Positions 43,063-54,225 of a stretch of 64,000 nt of DNA are shown here, in pieces. The notes below the pieces were generated by a model. It was not told the DNA's origin. It searched no databases and saw only the letters and a program-made list of their open reading frames with translations. Within the stretch, counting starts at the first letter, position 1, and every line of letters starts with the position of its first letter. The stretch lies in contig LT629952.1 in assembly GCA_900104565.1 (NCBI GenBank), forward strand, positions 248,001 to 312,000. Reading direction: 5' to 3'. This stretch comes from Ruminococcaceae bacterium Marseille-P2935 (GTDB lineage Bacteria > Bacillota > Clostridia > Oscillospirales > Ruminococcaceae). The position numbers were made by a program, and so were the translations under genes.

Positions 43063-44085
43063 TTGCGTACCACAATTCGGGATGTCGCTGAAAAAGCGGG
43101 GCTTTCAGTAGCTACAGTTTCATTGGTTCTCAATAATAAGCCTTCCCGTATTTCGGAGGCTACAAAAGAATATGTACGTAAAGTGGCGAAAGAGATGGAT
43201 TATCGGCCAAGCCAGCTTGCGGTTAACCTGAAAAAAATGAGAAGCAATACCATAGGGCTGATTGTCTCCGATATTCGCAACAGTTTTTATTCCAGTCTTG
43301 CAAAGGGTATTGAAGATAAATGCCGGGAAAACGGCTGGAATATGATTCTTTGCAATACCAATGACCTGGCTGAAAGGGAAAAGGAATATATTGAGGTCCT
43401 TTACAGTAAGGGCGTTGAAGGAATCGTTTTGGGTATGGCTTCAACCGGCAGCTACGAAACGGCAAAACGCAGTGTTGAGTTGATGCATGCAAAAAAAATT
43501 CCTTTTGTTTTGCTTGACCGTTCTGTCGTTTCTGATGTGTGTAATGCGGTGGTAGCAGATCATGAAAAAGGTGGTTATGCTGCAACGCGGCATTTGTTGG
43601 AGTTAGGGCATCGCCGAATTGCCTGCGTTACAGGTCCGGCATACCTTGAGGGTTCTTCCAGCCGTTTGGCTGGTTACCGCAAAGCTTTTAAGGAATTCCA
43701 TGTCACAGTGGATGAATCTTTGATTGTACCGGGGGAATATACCTATGAGAGTGGGGTAGAAGCTGCAGAACAGTTGAAGGAAAAAGATTTTTCTGCGGTA
43801 TTTGCCTTTAATGATATGATGACCTATGGTGTTTGCCAGGGCCTGCGCAAACAGGGAAAGCACATTCCGGATGATGTGTCTGTCGTTGGATATGATGACT
43901 CCTTCTTTTCGCAGATTTTTGATGTATCCCTTACTATGGTACGGCAGCCTTTTTATGAAATGGGGAAGCAAGCTGGAGAAATTTTAATTGATATTGCTGA
44001 CCATGGCCGTAAACAGCCTTCGGTCGTCGAGTTTCAGTCTGAATTAATCATCCGTTCCAGTACGAAAGAATATTCTGGTAAGTGA
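43063..44085 (+). CDS. LacI-family regulator of the nucleoside hydrolase region
   Basis: The 340-residue protein opens TTIRDVAEKAGLSVATVSLV (helix-turn-helix), with hinge YRPSQLAVNLKKM and an effector domain from TIGLIVSDIRNSFY onward. It probably represses the divergent nucleoside hydrolase genes through the AAACGTTT palindromes at 42855 and 40067; the ligand may be a nucleoside or ribose. The TTG at 43063 follows GGGAG at good spacing; earlier in-frame codons lack a ribosome site. Confidence 0.88.
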   Translation: MRTTIRDVAEKAGLSVATVSLVLNNKPSRISEATKEYVRKVAKEMDYRPSQLAVNLKKMRSNTIGLIVSDIRNSFYSSLAKGIEDKCRENGWNMILCNTNDLAEREKEYIEVLYSKGVEGIVLGMASTGSYETAKRSVELMHAKKIPFVLLDRSVVSDVCNAVVADHEKGGYAATRHLLELGHRRIACVTGPAYLEGSSSRLAGYRKAFKEFHVTVDESLIVPGEYTYESGVEAAEQLKEKDFSAVFAFNDMMTYGVCQGLRKQGKHIPDDVSVVGYDDSFFSQIFDVSLTMVRQPFYEMGKQAGEILIDIADHGRKQPSVVEFQSELIIRSSTKEYSGK

Positions 44086-44140
44086 TGCAGTCTTTTACCA
44101 GATATGGTCTGAGTATTTCGTTGAATTTTTCGTTTAAAAT

Positions 44141-44171
44141 AAAAAAGGCCTGCAATTGCAGGCCTTTTTAT
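44141..44171. terminator. bidirectional terminator between LacI and zinc-ribbon genes
   Basis: AAAAAGGCCTGCA/TGCAGGCCTTTTT is self-complementary and serves both convergent genes. Confidence 0.88.
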
Positions 44172-44596
44172 TATAGTTCTTTTCCGCATTTGGGGCAAAA
44201 AGTGAATCCATCATTTAATCTGGCTCCGCAGTATGGACAAAAAGAAAATTTTTGTTTATCAACTAAATCTTTCTGAACGCCCTGTTCATTCGGATGTAAA
44301 GCTTTTTCCAATGGATCATGCTCTTCTTCTGAATCAACTATATCTATAATTGACATACGTTCTTTATTTTTTAGGTTTATAAAATGATAAATAATTTGAA
44401 AAATACCAAGGCCAATGAATATTAAGCCAAAGCAGGGGAAAATCCAGGAAAAGGCACCTGCACCACCAAAGTCCCCACCCAAATCCTGTGTCAGACTAAA
44501 AGCCATTACTGTCCAAAATATTCCAAAAATAACAGCAACTATCGCACCGATTAATCCTTGTAAAGAAGTTCCTCTGCCAGGTTTTACACTTTTCAT
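44171..44596 (-). CDS. membrane protein with C-terminal zinc ribbon
   Basis: The 141-residue protein has two membrane helices (about 12-34 and 48-70), then an acidic linker and a zinc ribbon CPYCGARLNDGFTFCPKCGKEL at the end. No catalytic residues are visible. Proteins with this layout are common in Clostridia and unassigned. GGAGAT-type ribosome site before the ATG. It stands alone between groES and the LacI gene. Confidence 0.82.
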   Translation of the reverse strand: MKSVKPGRGTSLQGLIGAIVAVIFGIFWTVMAFSLTQDLGGDFGGAGAFSWIFPCFGLIFIGLGIFQIIYHFINLKNKERMSIIDIVDSEEEHDPLEKALHPNEQGVQKDLVDKQKFSFCPYCGARLNDGFTFCPKCGKEL

Positions 44597-44809
44597 AAGT
44601 AATCTCCTTTAATACAATAAAAAACATCTATCTAATTAAGTAGTATAAAATAAAAAGAAATTTACTGCATTATTTTAAATTATTATGTTAACAGTATAAC
44701 ATAGAACTAAAAGTTTGGTTTATTTTTGAAAATTAAATTTTTCTTAATGAAAAAAATATTGCTATTTTTGGCAAATTATGAAAAAATTTTAAATTCGTAT
44801 AAAAAACAC

Positions 44810-44837
44810 TTGCTTTTTTTTAAATATGGGCTAAAAT
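44810..44837 (+). promoter_or_regulatory. groESL promoter
   Basis: TTGCTT (44810-44815), 16 nt, TAAAAT (44832-44837), immediately followed by the CIRCE operator. The rest of 44597-44809 is AT-rich without any other clear feature. Confidence 0.75.
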
Positions 44838-44841
44838 AGTC

Positions 44842-45191
<350 letters not shown>

Positions 45192-45200
45192 TTAATTTGA

Positions 45201-46850
<1,650 letters not shown>

Positions 46851-46867
46851 TCGATAATAATTGTTTT

Positions 46868-46904
46868 AAAAAGCCATCGGTCAAAAGACCGGTGGCTTTT
46901 TCTG
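46868..46904 (+). terminator. groESL terminator
   Basis: AAAAAGCCATCGGTC and GACCGGTGGCTTTTT pair (one G-T) around AAAA, followed by TCTG. Confidence 0.92.
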
Positions 46905-46914
46905 TTAACTACTC

Positions 46915-46943
46915 TTGACTGGCTGTAAAGAAACAGGTATAAT
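46915..46943 (+). promoter_or_regulatory. promoter of tRNA-Thr
   Basis: TTGACT (46915-46920), 17 nt, TATAAT (46938-46943). Confidence 0.8.
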
Positions 46944-47013
46944 GATTATGCTTTGTCTGACAGTTTCCCTTTTGAACAGATGAAGGCATATAATAATGTA
47001 CAAAAATGTATAA

Positions 47014-47089
47014 GCTGGAGTGGCTCAGTTGGTAGAGCAGCTGATTCGTAATCAGCAGGTCGTCGGTTCAAGTCCGATCTTCAGCTCCA
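47014..47089 (+). tRNA. tRNA-Thr (anticodon CGT)
   Basis: A full cloverleaf can be drawn: acceptor GCTGGAG/CTTCAGC with one G-T, D-arm GCTC/GAGC, anticodon arm GCTGA/TCAGC with loop TTCGTAA (anticodon CGT, reading ACG), T-arm GTCGG/CCGAT with TTCAAGT, and encoded CCA. It stands alone with its own promoter and terminator. Confidence 0.97.
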
Positions 47090-47090
47090 A

Positions 47091-47130
47091 CAGGCATAGT
47101 TTTCTGAGTAAAAACTATGCCTGTTTTTTC
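47091..47130 (+). terminator. terminator of tRNA-Thr
   Basis: CAGGCATAGTTTT/AAAACTATGCCTG stem followed by TTTTTTC. Confidence 0.93.
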
Positions 47131-47526
47131 TACAAACAAATTCACACAATATACCGTGTAATAACCAAAAGTATATAACTGATAAGGTACTACAAAGTAA
47201 GATTTTCTGGCATTATAACATGGATAATAATTGAGGGGTATGTATATCTAAGCATAAATATGGAAGCACAATATTTTGAATCGGAATACTGTGTGAATAC
47301 GGTAATCCAAAGCAAAGAGGTTATAGCATTTATAAATTCAGCCTAAAGAAAGGCATGATGATCGTATATTTGATCGGATTGAAAAAATAGGACAATCAGT
47401 AACTGATATATGCTTGTTCCTCCCCTCTATTACATGACCATATAAATATAATGCTCCTTAATAAAAGCAGGGCATTGAAAGGTTATTTTAAATTTTAACC
47501 ATACAAGTATTTCTAATTATAAACAG
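47131..47526. other. 396-bp region without an intact gene
   Basis: Only short frames are seen. One of 28 codons (near 47260-47346, starting MEAQYFES) and a start-less stretch of about 30 codons in another frame (reading KERHDDRIFDRIEKIGQS) follow one another, which could be a frameshifted gene remnant. No RNA structure was noticed before the sbcC terminator. Confidence 0.4.
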
Positions 47527-47527
47527 C

Positions 47528-47557
47528 AAAGCTGGCATCGTAACGATGCCAGCTTTT
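47528..47557 (-). terminator. terminator of sbcDC
   Basis: AAAGCTGGCATCG/CGATGCCAGCTTT with TAA loop, followed by T-rich sequence on the minus strand. Confidence 0.9.
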
Positions 47558-47577
47558 ATTTTGGAGCAAACAGGATC

Positions 47578-50514
47578 TTATAATTCAAGGGAGATGCTGC
47601 TGCCCGCTGGACCAGGCTGAACGTGGATTTTTGCAGGAATCCACTCTTTTAATTCTGGAACATGAGAAATAATGCCAATCATTCTTCCGTTTTCCTTCAG
47701 GTTTTGAAGGGTGCTGATAGCGCTGCTTAAAGATTCAGGGTCCAATGTGCCAAAACCTTCATCAATAAACATGGTTTCTACTGTAATACCGCCGGCATAC
47801 ATCTGTACTATTTCGGCCAAACCCAGGGCTAAAGCCAATGAAGCTTTGAACCCTTCCCCACCAGATAAGGTGCTTACATGACGGGAACGGCCCGTATAAC
47901 GGTCTATTACATCCAGGTCCAGCCCGGACTGTGCGTTGCCGGAACCACGATCCTCTTTACGTTTTAGCTCAAAGCGGGAATTAGTCATTTGGTTAAGATG
48001 GATATTCGCCATTTGAATAATTTGATCAAAATAAAAGGTCAGAACATACCGTTCAAAACTTAACCGTTTTTCATTATCTCCTTTTGCAGCAGCCGCAATA
48101 TCCCCGGCAATTTGATAGGCCTGGTAATGCGCTTCATTTTTTTTCAGCAGCTTTGTCATTTCATCCTGCCGTTGCTTTACAGCTAAATATTTTGCGGAAC
48201 AGTCGACCCGTTGTTGATCTAGTTGTTGCAACAGTGCTGCATATTGATGGTCCTGTTCGGCTAAAACCGTTAAGTCAACTGGTTTTTTATCCATTAAGAT
48301 ATGGTTTAAACGCTCCAGTTCCATGCGGTATTGCGTTTGTTTTGCATAATAGTCTTTTACCTGCCTTTGCAGGTCTTCCAGCTCGGGTAACCGATCAGCC
48401 AATTGGCGGTATTGCTGATACCCGCTGAACCCGAGTTGGACTAGGTCCTGTTTGAACCGGTTTCGTTTTAGTTCAAAATCTTCAGTCAGATGCTGCAAAT
48501 AAGATTTTAGAGAAATATATTTTGAAGAAATGCTTTCTTGCTTAGAAACAGCTTGTTGATATTCAATTGTAACATGTTCAATATTGCTTTTTAAATAAAT
48601 GTTTTCGGCTTTCAGTTTCGCTTGTTTTTTTAACAAGACTTCAATACCTGGAATGGTACCAGATGACTGAGACAACTGTTCTAACCGGGCGGAAAAACTT
48701 AAGTGCTTTTCGTTTTGCAGCAGCAGCTCTTTTTTAAAAGCAACCTGTTTTTCATTTATATCTGCCAAAGAAAGCTGAGGCAATAATTGCGGCGGAACCC
48801 CGGTGATTTTCAGCAAGCTTTCCAAATCCGACTGCAGCTGCGTGAGAAGCTGCTTGTTTTTGTCCCATTGTTTTTCAAAGTCAGATGGGAATGAGGAGCC
48901 GTCCGGAAAGCATAGGGCAGTTAGCTGTTCAAACTTACGCTGCAGCTGGGCATTTTCCTCCAAAAGGCTGGAACGGTGTTTTTCCAGCGTTTCAACCTGT
49001 TGTTGGGTAGGGTAGGGCCGATCAAAACTTCCTACAGCTGGCACAGGATGATGAGTAGAGCCACAAACAGGGCAGGGGGTGCCGTCTACTAATTGTGCGG
49101 CAATTACCGAAGCCTGTCCGTCTAAAAATAATTTGTACTGGCTTAAATATTCGTTGTTGGCTGCTTGATACAATTTGCGGCTGGTTTCCAGCTTGTTTAG
49201 GAGTGTTTGATAGGAAAGCAGGTTTTCTTTACGCTTTTTTTCCTGCTCTAGGTCGCGGTACGTTTGAATGATATCTTGCTTCTGCTGCAGGTTATACAAT
49301 TCTTTTTCCAATTCATCCCGTTGAATTTGCACTTCGTTCATTTGCCGCTGTAATTGTTCGGCCTGTTTACTTACTTCAAAAAGATTCTCCAGCTCAGTCA
49401 ATTTGGCAAGAACGTCCAGCTGCTTTTGCTGTAAAACGGGTAAGGTTAAATATTTCTTTTGCGCTTCCGCCCGTTTTTGATCTGCGGCAGCAAGAGCAGC
49501 TTCCAGCTCCAATATTTCCTGTCGTAGTTTGTTTTGAGTGGTTACGCTGGTTTGAATGACTGCCTCGGTTTTGCTAAGCTGACCCGCTAAATCTATTTGG
49601 TGGCAAAGCTGTTCGGTCTCTGCCATTTGTTTTGACTGAGCCTCCAGTTCGGCACAAAGCTTGGTCAGTTCTTCACGCTGGTGGAATGTTTGCTGCAGTA
49701 TTTGCGCACCTGGAAAATCAAGTTCCTCCCGTTCTTTCGCAACAGTATGAATTTGAAATTCAATTTCCTTTAGTTTTTCCTGCAGATCTTTGTAAAAGCT
49801 TTGGGTGATTTCTTCCAGCCGTTGCCTGGGAGAAAGATATACGTTTTCAATTTCTGCTAGTTGATGACAACCCAATGAAATTAGTGCGTCTGTGCAGGAC
49901 TGCAGCAGCCGCAGGTTGTCTTCGATGCCAGCTTTAAGTTCTTTGCTTTTGCTTTCTAAAAGCTTGGTAAAACGGTCGTATATCTGGGTTGAAAAGATCC
50001 GGCTGAGAATTTCTGTTTTATCCCGGCTGCCGGACTCAATCATTTTTAAAAATTCACCCTGAGCCAGCATGATAATTTGCTTGAACTGGCTGTAATCCAA
50101 CCCTAGGATACTTTGCAGTGTCCGGTCAACTTCCGAAACTTTGGTAATTACAGTGCCATCGGGAAGAATAAGCTGTGCACGATGTTCAATGGGCTTTGGG
50201 GAACCATCGCGCTTCACAGAGAGCTGCTTGGGCATACGGCTTACCTGGTAGGTTGCGCCTTGCACTGTAAAATTCAGTTCCACCAGGCAAAATTCTGTAT
50301 CAGGAGCATACTGGCTTTTTAAGCTATCTGCACTGCGTTTTCCGCTGGATTCCCCATACAATGCAAAAGCAATCGCGTCAAAAATAGAAGTTTTTCCCGA
50401 TCCAGTTGGTCCGGAAATTAAAAAAAGACGCTGATCATACAATTGAGTAAAGTCAATCTCCTGTTTTTGGGCATAGGGGCCAAAAGCAGTCATAGAAAGG
50501 AGAACGGGCTTCAT
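47578..50514 (-). CDS. sbcC: SbcC, ATPase subunit of the SbcCD nuclease
   Basis: The 978-residue SMC-like protein has an N-terminal ATPase half (GPTGSGKTSIFDAIAFALYG, about residue 36), two long coiled coils and a central zinc hook CPVCGSTHHP at about residue 480, then a C-terminal half with STLSGGEGFKASLALALGL and MFIDEGFGTLD. With SbcD it cleaves DNA hairpins and processes double-strand breaks. sbcD overlaps its start by four bases. GGAGGAATT precedes the ATG. Confidence 0.96.
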   Translation of the reverse strand: MKPVLLSMTAFGPYAQKQEIDFTQLYDQRLFLISGPTGSGKTSIFDAIAFALYGESSGKRSADSLKSQYAPDTEFCLVELNFTVQGATYQVSRMPKQLSVKRDGSPKPIEHRAQLILPDGTVITKVSEVDRTLQSILGLDYSQFKQIIMLAQGEFLKMIESGSRDKTEILSRIFSTQIYDRFTKLLESKSKELKAGIEDNLRLLQSCTDALISLGCHQLAEIENVYLSPRQRLEEITQSFYKDLQEKLKEIEFQIHTVAKEREELDFPGAQILQQTFHQREELTKLCAELEAQSKQMAETEQLCHQIDLAGQLSKTEAVIQTSVTTQNKLRQEILELEAALAAADQKRAEAQKKYLTLPVLQQKQLDVLAKLTELENLFEVSKQAEQLQRQMNEVQIQRDELEKELYNLQQKQDIIQTYRDLEQEKKRKENLLSYQTLLNKLETSRKLYQAANNEYLSQYKLFLDGQASVIAAQLVDGTPCPVCGSTHHPVPAVGSFDRPYPTQQQVETLEKHRSSLLEENAQLQRKFEQLTALCFPDGSSFPSDFEKQWDKNKQLLTQLQSDLESLLKITGVPPQLLPQLSLADINEKQVAFKKELLLQNEKHLSFSARLEQLSQSSGTIPGIEVLLKKQAKLKAENIYLKSNIEHVTIEYQQAVSKQESISSKYISLKSYLQHLTEDFELKRNRFKQDLVQLGFSGYQQYRQLADRLPELEDLQRQVKDYYAKQTQYRMELERLNHILMDKKPVDLTVLAEQDHQYAALLQQLDQQRVDCSAKYLAVKQRQDEMTKLLKKNEAHYQAYQIAGDIAAAAKGDNEKRLSFERYVLTFYFDQIIQMANIHLNQMTNSRFELKRKEDRGSGNAQSGLDLDVIDRYTGRSRHVSTLSGGEGFKASLALALGLAEIVQMYAGGITVETMFIDEGFGTLDPESLSSAISTLQNLKENGRMIGIISHVPELKEWIPAKIHVQPGPAGSSISLEL

Positions 50515-51683
50515 TTTAATTCCTCCTTTCCCTCGATCAGCTCAGCGGCGGCGGACAAAACTGCCTCTGATGCTTTGGGGTCCAGATCATATCCCTTTAC
50601 CTGATGATAAAATTCATGAAAAAGGGTGGGAAGGTCTTTTTGTCGCAGCTGTTCCTGAACATCCTGAATCAGCTCGGTCTGCCGGCTTTGGTCAATCAGC
50701 TTTAACCCTAAAATATGGGGAAAGAGGGTGCGCAGGCGCTCCATAGCATTTGCAACCAAACCGGTCGTATAAACCCGTGCAAAAACATAGTCATCTAAAT
50801 TTTCACCCTGCTGGTTTTGAGAATCCAGCAAATCTTCTAAGGTGCCGGAGACCACCCGTAAATCCCGGAGCGGTTGTATAGGCTGTTGAGTAATTGTTAA
50901 ATTTCCTTTTTCTTTCAGCTCAATCACAGATACGGCCTTGCTTACCGATGCTTCGGACACACTGTATTTAATGGGGGAGCCGCTGTAGCGAACAGATTGC
51001 TTTCCTACCTTTTGCGGAGTATGCAGATGCCCCAACGCAACATAATCGTAATGATTAAACAGCCGGGCGTCTACAAGGTCCGCTCCACCAATGGATATTT
51101 CGGAATCGCTGGTGATCAGCTGCAGCGGTTCACCAGTTTGAGAGAGCTGTGAAAAAAAACCATGAGCCAATAAAACGTTGCGGCTGTTTTGATCTGGAAT
51201 GTTACGGCTCAGCAGGGCAGAATAAGCATCCTGATAGGTTTTAATAGTTAAATCCTGCAGGGTGTGCCGAATTTGCGCAGGCTGCAAATATGGCAAAAGA
51301 TGAAAGGTTACAGGCCCGTATTCATCCTTTAAAGTTACCTTCATTATTTCTGCAGATGCTATACCAGCCAGGTAAAACCCGCTGCGGCGCATTAAACGGC
51401 TGGCAAATTCTAAGCGTTCTGGACTGTCATGGTTTCCTGCAATCACCATTACGGGTATCTTTCTTTCACCAATCACCTGATATAAAAAGTCATCTAAAAG
51501 CGAGACAGCCTCTGCAGCAGGTACTGCCCGGTCATAGATATCACCTGCAATCAGGAGGGCGTCTGCCTTTTCCTTATCGATCAGCTCGATAAGTTTGGAC
51601 AGAAAATAACGTTGATCTTCGAGCAAAGAATATTCAAACAATGTTTTTCCAATATGTAAATCTGACGTATGGATGAATTTCAA
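50511..51683 (-). CDS. sbcD: SbcD, nuclease subunit of SbcCD
   Basis: The 390-residue protein carries the calcineurin-type phosphoesterase motifs FIHTSDLHIGK, LLIAGDIYDRAVP, VIAGNHDSPERL and ALGHLHTPQ. It supplies the Mn2+-dependent nuclease of the SbcCD complex. The TTG at 51683 is chosen because GGGAGGT lies seven bases upstream; earlier in-frame TTGs overlap that site. Translationally coupled to sbcC. Confidence 0.95.
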   Translation of the reverse strand: MKFIHTSDLHIGKTLFEYSLLEDQRYFLSKLIELIDKEKADALLIAGDIYDRAVPAAEAVSLLDDFLYQVIGERKIPVMVIAGNHDSPERLEFASRLMRRSGFYLAGIASAEIMKVTLKDEYGPVTFHLLPYLQPAQIRHTLQDLTIKTYQDAYSALLSRNIPDQNSRNVLLAHGFFSQLSQTGEPLQLITSDSEISIGGADLVDARLFNHYDYVALGHLHTPQKVGKQSVRYSGSPIKYSVSEASVSKAVSVIELKEKGNLTITQQPIQPLRDLRVVSGTLEDLLDSQNQQGENLDDYVFARVYTTGLVANAMERLRTLFPHILGLKLIDQSRQTELIQDVQEQLRQKDLPTLFHEFYHQVKGYDLDPKASEAVLSAAAELIEGKEELK

Positions 51684-51909
51684 AAAACTACCTCCCAACA
51701 AAAAGGCTGCTTATATTTTAACTTGAACTAGGTGGAAAGTAAAGTAAAGGGCTGGCGGAATTAAAAGGAACTGGTATAACCCTTTTGTGACAACCAATAC
51801 TAAAAGCGTTATTCATAGTTTGTATGACAGCCTTTAAAATCAATACTCTATGTGTTGCCCTGAATCACATTGCGGTACACACAGTTTTTTTGGCAGTTAG
51901 GTAGTGCCT

Positions 51910-51938
51910 TTGCAATAAATATGCTGTCGTCATAGTCT
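51910..51938 (+). promoter_or_regulatory. possible promoter of the glycosyltransferase gene
   Basis: TTGCAA (51910-51915) and TAGTCT (51933-51938) with 17-nt spacing; the -10 is poor. Confidence 0.35.
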
Positions 51939-51980
51939 ATGAATACAGGTTTTAAGAAGGCTGAAAATGAGGTGCTTACC

Positions 51981-53195
51981 ATGAATATTTTAATAATTGG
52001 CCAATTTGCAGGTGTTCCGGGTTTGGGAGGAGAGATGCGTCCGTTTCAGTTGGCTTACCATTGGAAAAAGGCTGGCTGGAAACCAACCATTCTTACACCG
52101 GACTATTGCCCGGGGCGAAATAAAAATATTGCAATTGAGGGTATGACCGAACAAAAAAACTTTCATTCGGTGCCCTATTATTTTGTTCACATCCCAATAT
52201 CCGGCGGTTTAGAGAGTCACTCACTGGGTCATGCAAAAGCGTTTAGCCAGGTTGTTTGGAAAAATGCCGATAAGATTGCAAACGAGCTGCAACCTGATTT
52301 TATTTTACTCTTAGACAGCGACCCTTTTCTGATCCTTCCGGTGTTAAAAATTGTAAAGCGGTCGGGTGCACGCTTGGTATATGAGGCCCAACAAACTGCA
52401 GATGAAGTATGTGGGCGCTATGGTTACCACGACAGCCACCCGGTTGTGCTGTTAACCAGATTTATGGAGAGAAAAGCCATTACGTCTGCTCAGTTGGTCG
52501 TTTCTGTACGCCCCGAATTTGAGAAGTATATGAAAGAAAAAAGGTTGCAGCCGCAACGTTATGTGTTTATTGCAAACGGCGTTGAAATAATGCCTCCAAA
52601 ACCAGAGCGTATGCCAACTGCCCATATCGAATATATAAACAGGCTGAAGGAAAAAAATATTTTTACAGTGATTTATTTGGATCAACTGGAAAGGGAGCAT
52701 CCTGCAAAAGAGTTTGCAACGGCAGCAGGAAACGTTGATGGAGATACAATGTTTATCATAGTGGGCGATGGTGGATATAAAATCCCTTTAAAACGGTTAA
52801 TAAAGGACAAACATCTAAGCCAAGTGATTTTATTAGATGGGGTAGAAGATGAACAGGTGCAATTCATACTTTCTGAAGCGGATTGTTTATTTTGCAGCAT
52901 GCCGGGGCAAATCCGTTCTGAGGGATATGTACCCAAACAACTATTGCAAGCTATGCTTGCGCAAAAGGCGATTATATTTGCCGGAAACAACCCGGTTATT
53001 GAACAAGCCAACTGCGGCATAATAGTAGAGAAAAAAGACCCAAAAGGTATATCGGCTGCGGTGAAAAAGTTAAAAAAAGAAGGTTCTGCCGCCTGCAGCA
53101 GAATGGGTATTAACGGATATGATTACCTGGTAAAAAACCATGATATAGCTGTATTGGCGCAGGAATATTACGAACGTTTTAAGCAGCTTTTATAG
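51981..53195 (+). CDS. glycosyltransferase family 4-like protein
   Basis: The 404-residue protein has the GT-B two-domain form: N-terminal acceptor domain starting MNILIIGQFAGVPGLGGEMR and C-terminal donor domain with FIIVGDGGYK, VILLDGV and a final EQANCGIIVEKKDP-type segment. The usual E-x7-E donor motif is weak (SEGYVPKQLLQAM), so the sugar cannot be named. It may modify a surface polysaccharide or lipid. The start at 51981 follows GAGGTG. Single gene between sbcDC and coaX. Confidence 0.8.
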   Translation: MNILIIGQFAGVPGLGGEMRPFQLAYHWKKAGWKPTILTPDYCPGRNKNIAIEGMTEQKNFHSVPYYFVHIPISGGLESHSLGHAKAFSQVVWKNADKIANELQPDFILLLDSDPFLILPVLKIVKRSGARLVYEAQQTADEVCGRYGYHDSHPVVLLTRFMERKAITSAQLVVSVRPEFEKYMKEKRLQPQRYVFIANGVEIMPPKPERMPTAHIEYINRLKEKNIFTVIYLDQLEREHPAKEFATAAGNVDGDTMFIIVGDGGYKIPLKRLIKDKHLSQVILLDGVEDEQVQFILSEADCLFCSMPGQIRSEGYVPKQLLQAMLAQKAIIFAGNNPVIEQANCGIIVEKKDPKGISAAVKKLKKEGSAACSRMGINGYDYLVKNHDIAVLAQEYYERFKQLL

Positions 53196-53206
53196 AAAAA
53201 GTACCC

Positions 53207-53235
53207 TTGACGGATGAGACAGCCAAGTATACAAT
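53207..53235 (+). promoter_or_regulatory. coaX promoter
   Basis: TTGACG (53207-53212), 17 nt, TACAAT (53230-53235). Confidence 0.7.
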
Positions 53236-53269
53236 AAAAATAATCTGAAATAAAGACAGGGGAAATTGT

Positions 53270-54046
53270 ATGCTTCTGACAATTGATATCGGCAATACCA
53301 ATATGGAATTTGGCGTATTTGAAGGCGACAAGCTAAAAGCGTCATTCCGCTTGGGAACAAACCGTGATGTCACCTCGGATGAGGTGGGGTTGCTGGCCAG
53401 CCAATATTTTATGATTAATGGAATTGACCGGACGCAGGTAGAAGATGTAGTTATTGCCTCGGTAGTGCCCCAGGTTATGTATTCCATATCTAACGCCATG
53501 AAAAAGTATTTTAAAAGAACCCCATTGGTAGTAGGCCAGAATTTAGACTATGGTATTGAAAACCGGTATGATAACCCAAAAGAGGTAGGCGCAGACCGAT
53601 TAGTAAATTCTGTTGCTGCCTATACAAAGTATGGCGGCCCGCTAATTGTTGTGGATTTTGGTACTGCCACTACCTTTGATGCGATTAGCGGTGATGGTGC
53701 CTACCTGGGTGGTGCAATTTATCCGGGAATAAAAATTTCTATGGATGCGCTGTTCCAAAAAACTGCAAAGCTGCCTAAAATCGAGCTGGTCAATCCAGGT
53801 ATGACTATTGGGAAAAACACAATAAAAAGCATGCAGGCCGGTGCCATTTACGGCTATGTGGGTGCTGTAAAAAATATTGTTGAAATGATGCGCCGGGAAC
53901 TGGGTGGGGAAGCGAAGGTGATTGCTACGGGAGGTCTTTCTAGTACAATTGGAAAAGAAGCGCATCTGTTTGATGCTGTGGACCGAAAGCTTACATTGGA
54001 TGGTTTACGTATGATTTATGACCGTGGACGTCACCGCTGCGTATAA
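53270..54046 (+). CDS. coaX: type III pantothenate kinase
   Basis: The 258-residue protein has the ASKHA-fold landmarks MLLTIDIGNTNMEFGVF, DRLVNSVAAYTKYGGP, IVVDFGTATTFDAI and GGAIYPGIKIS. It phosphorylates pantothenate in the first step of CoA synthesis. The full length is present. Single gene with its own promoter and terminator. Confidence 0.96.
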   Translation: MLLTIDIGNTNMEFGVFEGDKLKASFRLGTNRDVTSDEVGLLASQYFMINGIDRTQVEDVVIASVVPQVMYSISNAMKKYFKRTPLVVGQNLDYGIENRYDNPKEVGADRLVNSVAAYTKYGGPLIVVDFGTATTFDAISGDGAYLGGAIYPGIKISMDALFQKTAKLPKIELVNPGMTIGKNTIKSMQAGAIYGYVGAVKNIVEMMRRELGGEAKVIATGGLSSTIGKEAHLFDAVDRKLTLDGLRMIYDRGRHRCV

Positions 54047-54141
54047 TGCCCACTGCAAATAACAAGATTGACCGCAATAGAGCGTGAAAATATGGCAGAT
54101 GTTGTCATTGCCATAAATTTAAAAAATGGACCGATATGTAA

Positions 54142-54176
54142 GAAAAAACCAGCCTTGAAATTTCAAGGCTGGTTTT
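54142..54176. terminator. terminator between coaX and the FAD dehydrogenase
   Basis: AAAACCAGCCTTGAAA and its exact complement form a 16-bp stem without loop bases, followed by TGTTTTG. Confidence 0.9.
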
Positions 54177-54225
54177 GTTTTGTAAGCATTTTTTGCTATG
54201 TCAACTTTGGCAGAAGAGGTTTTTA

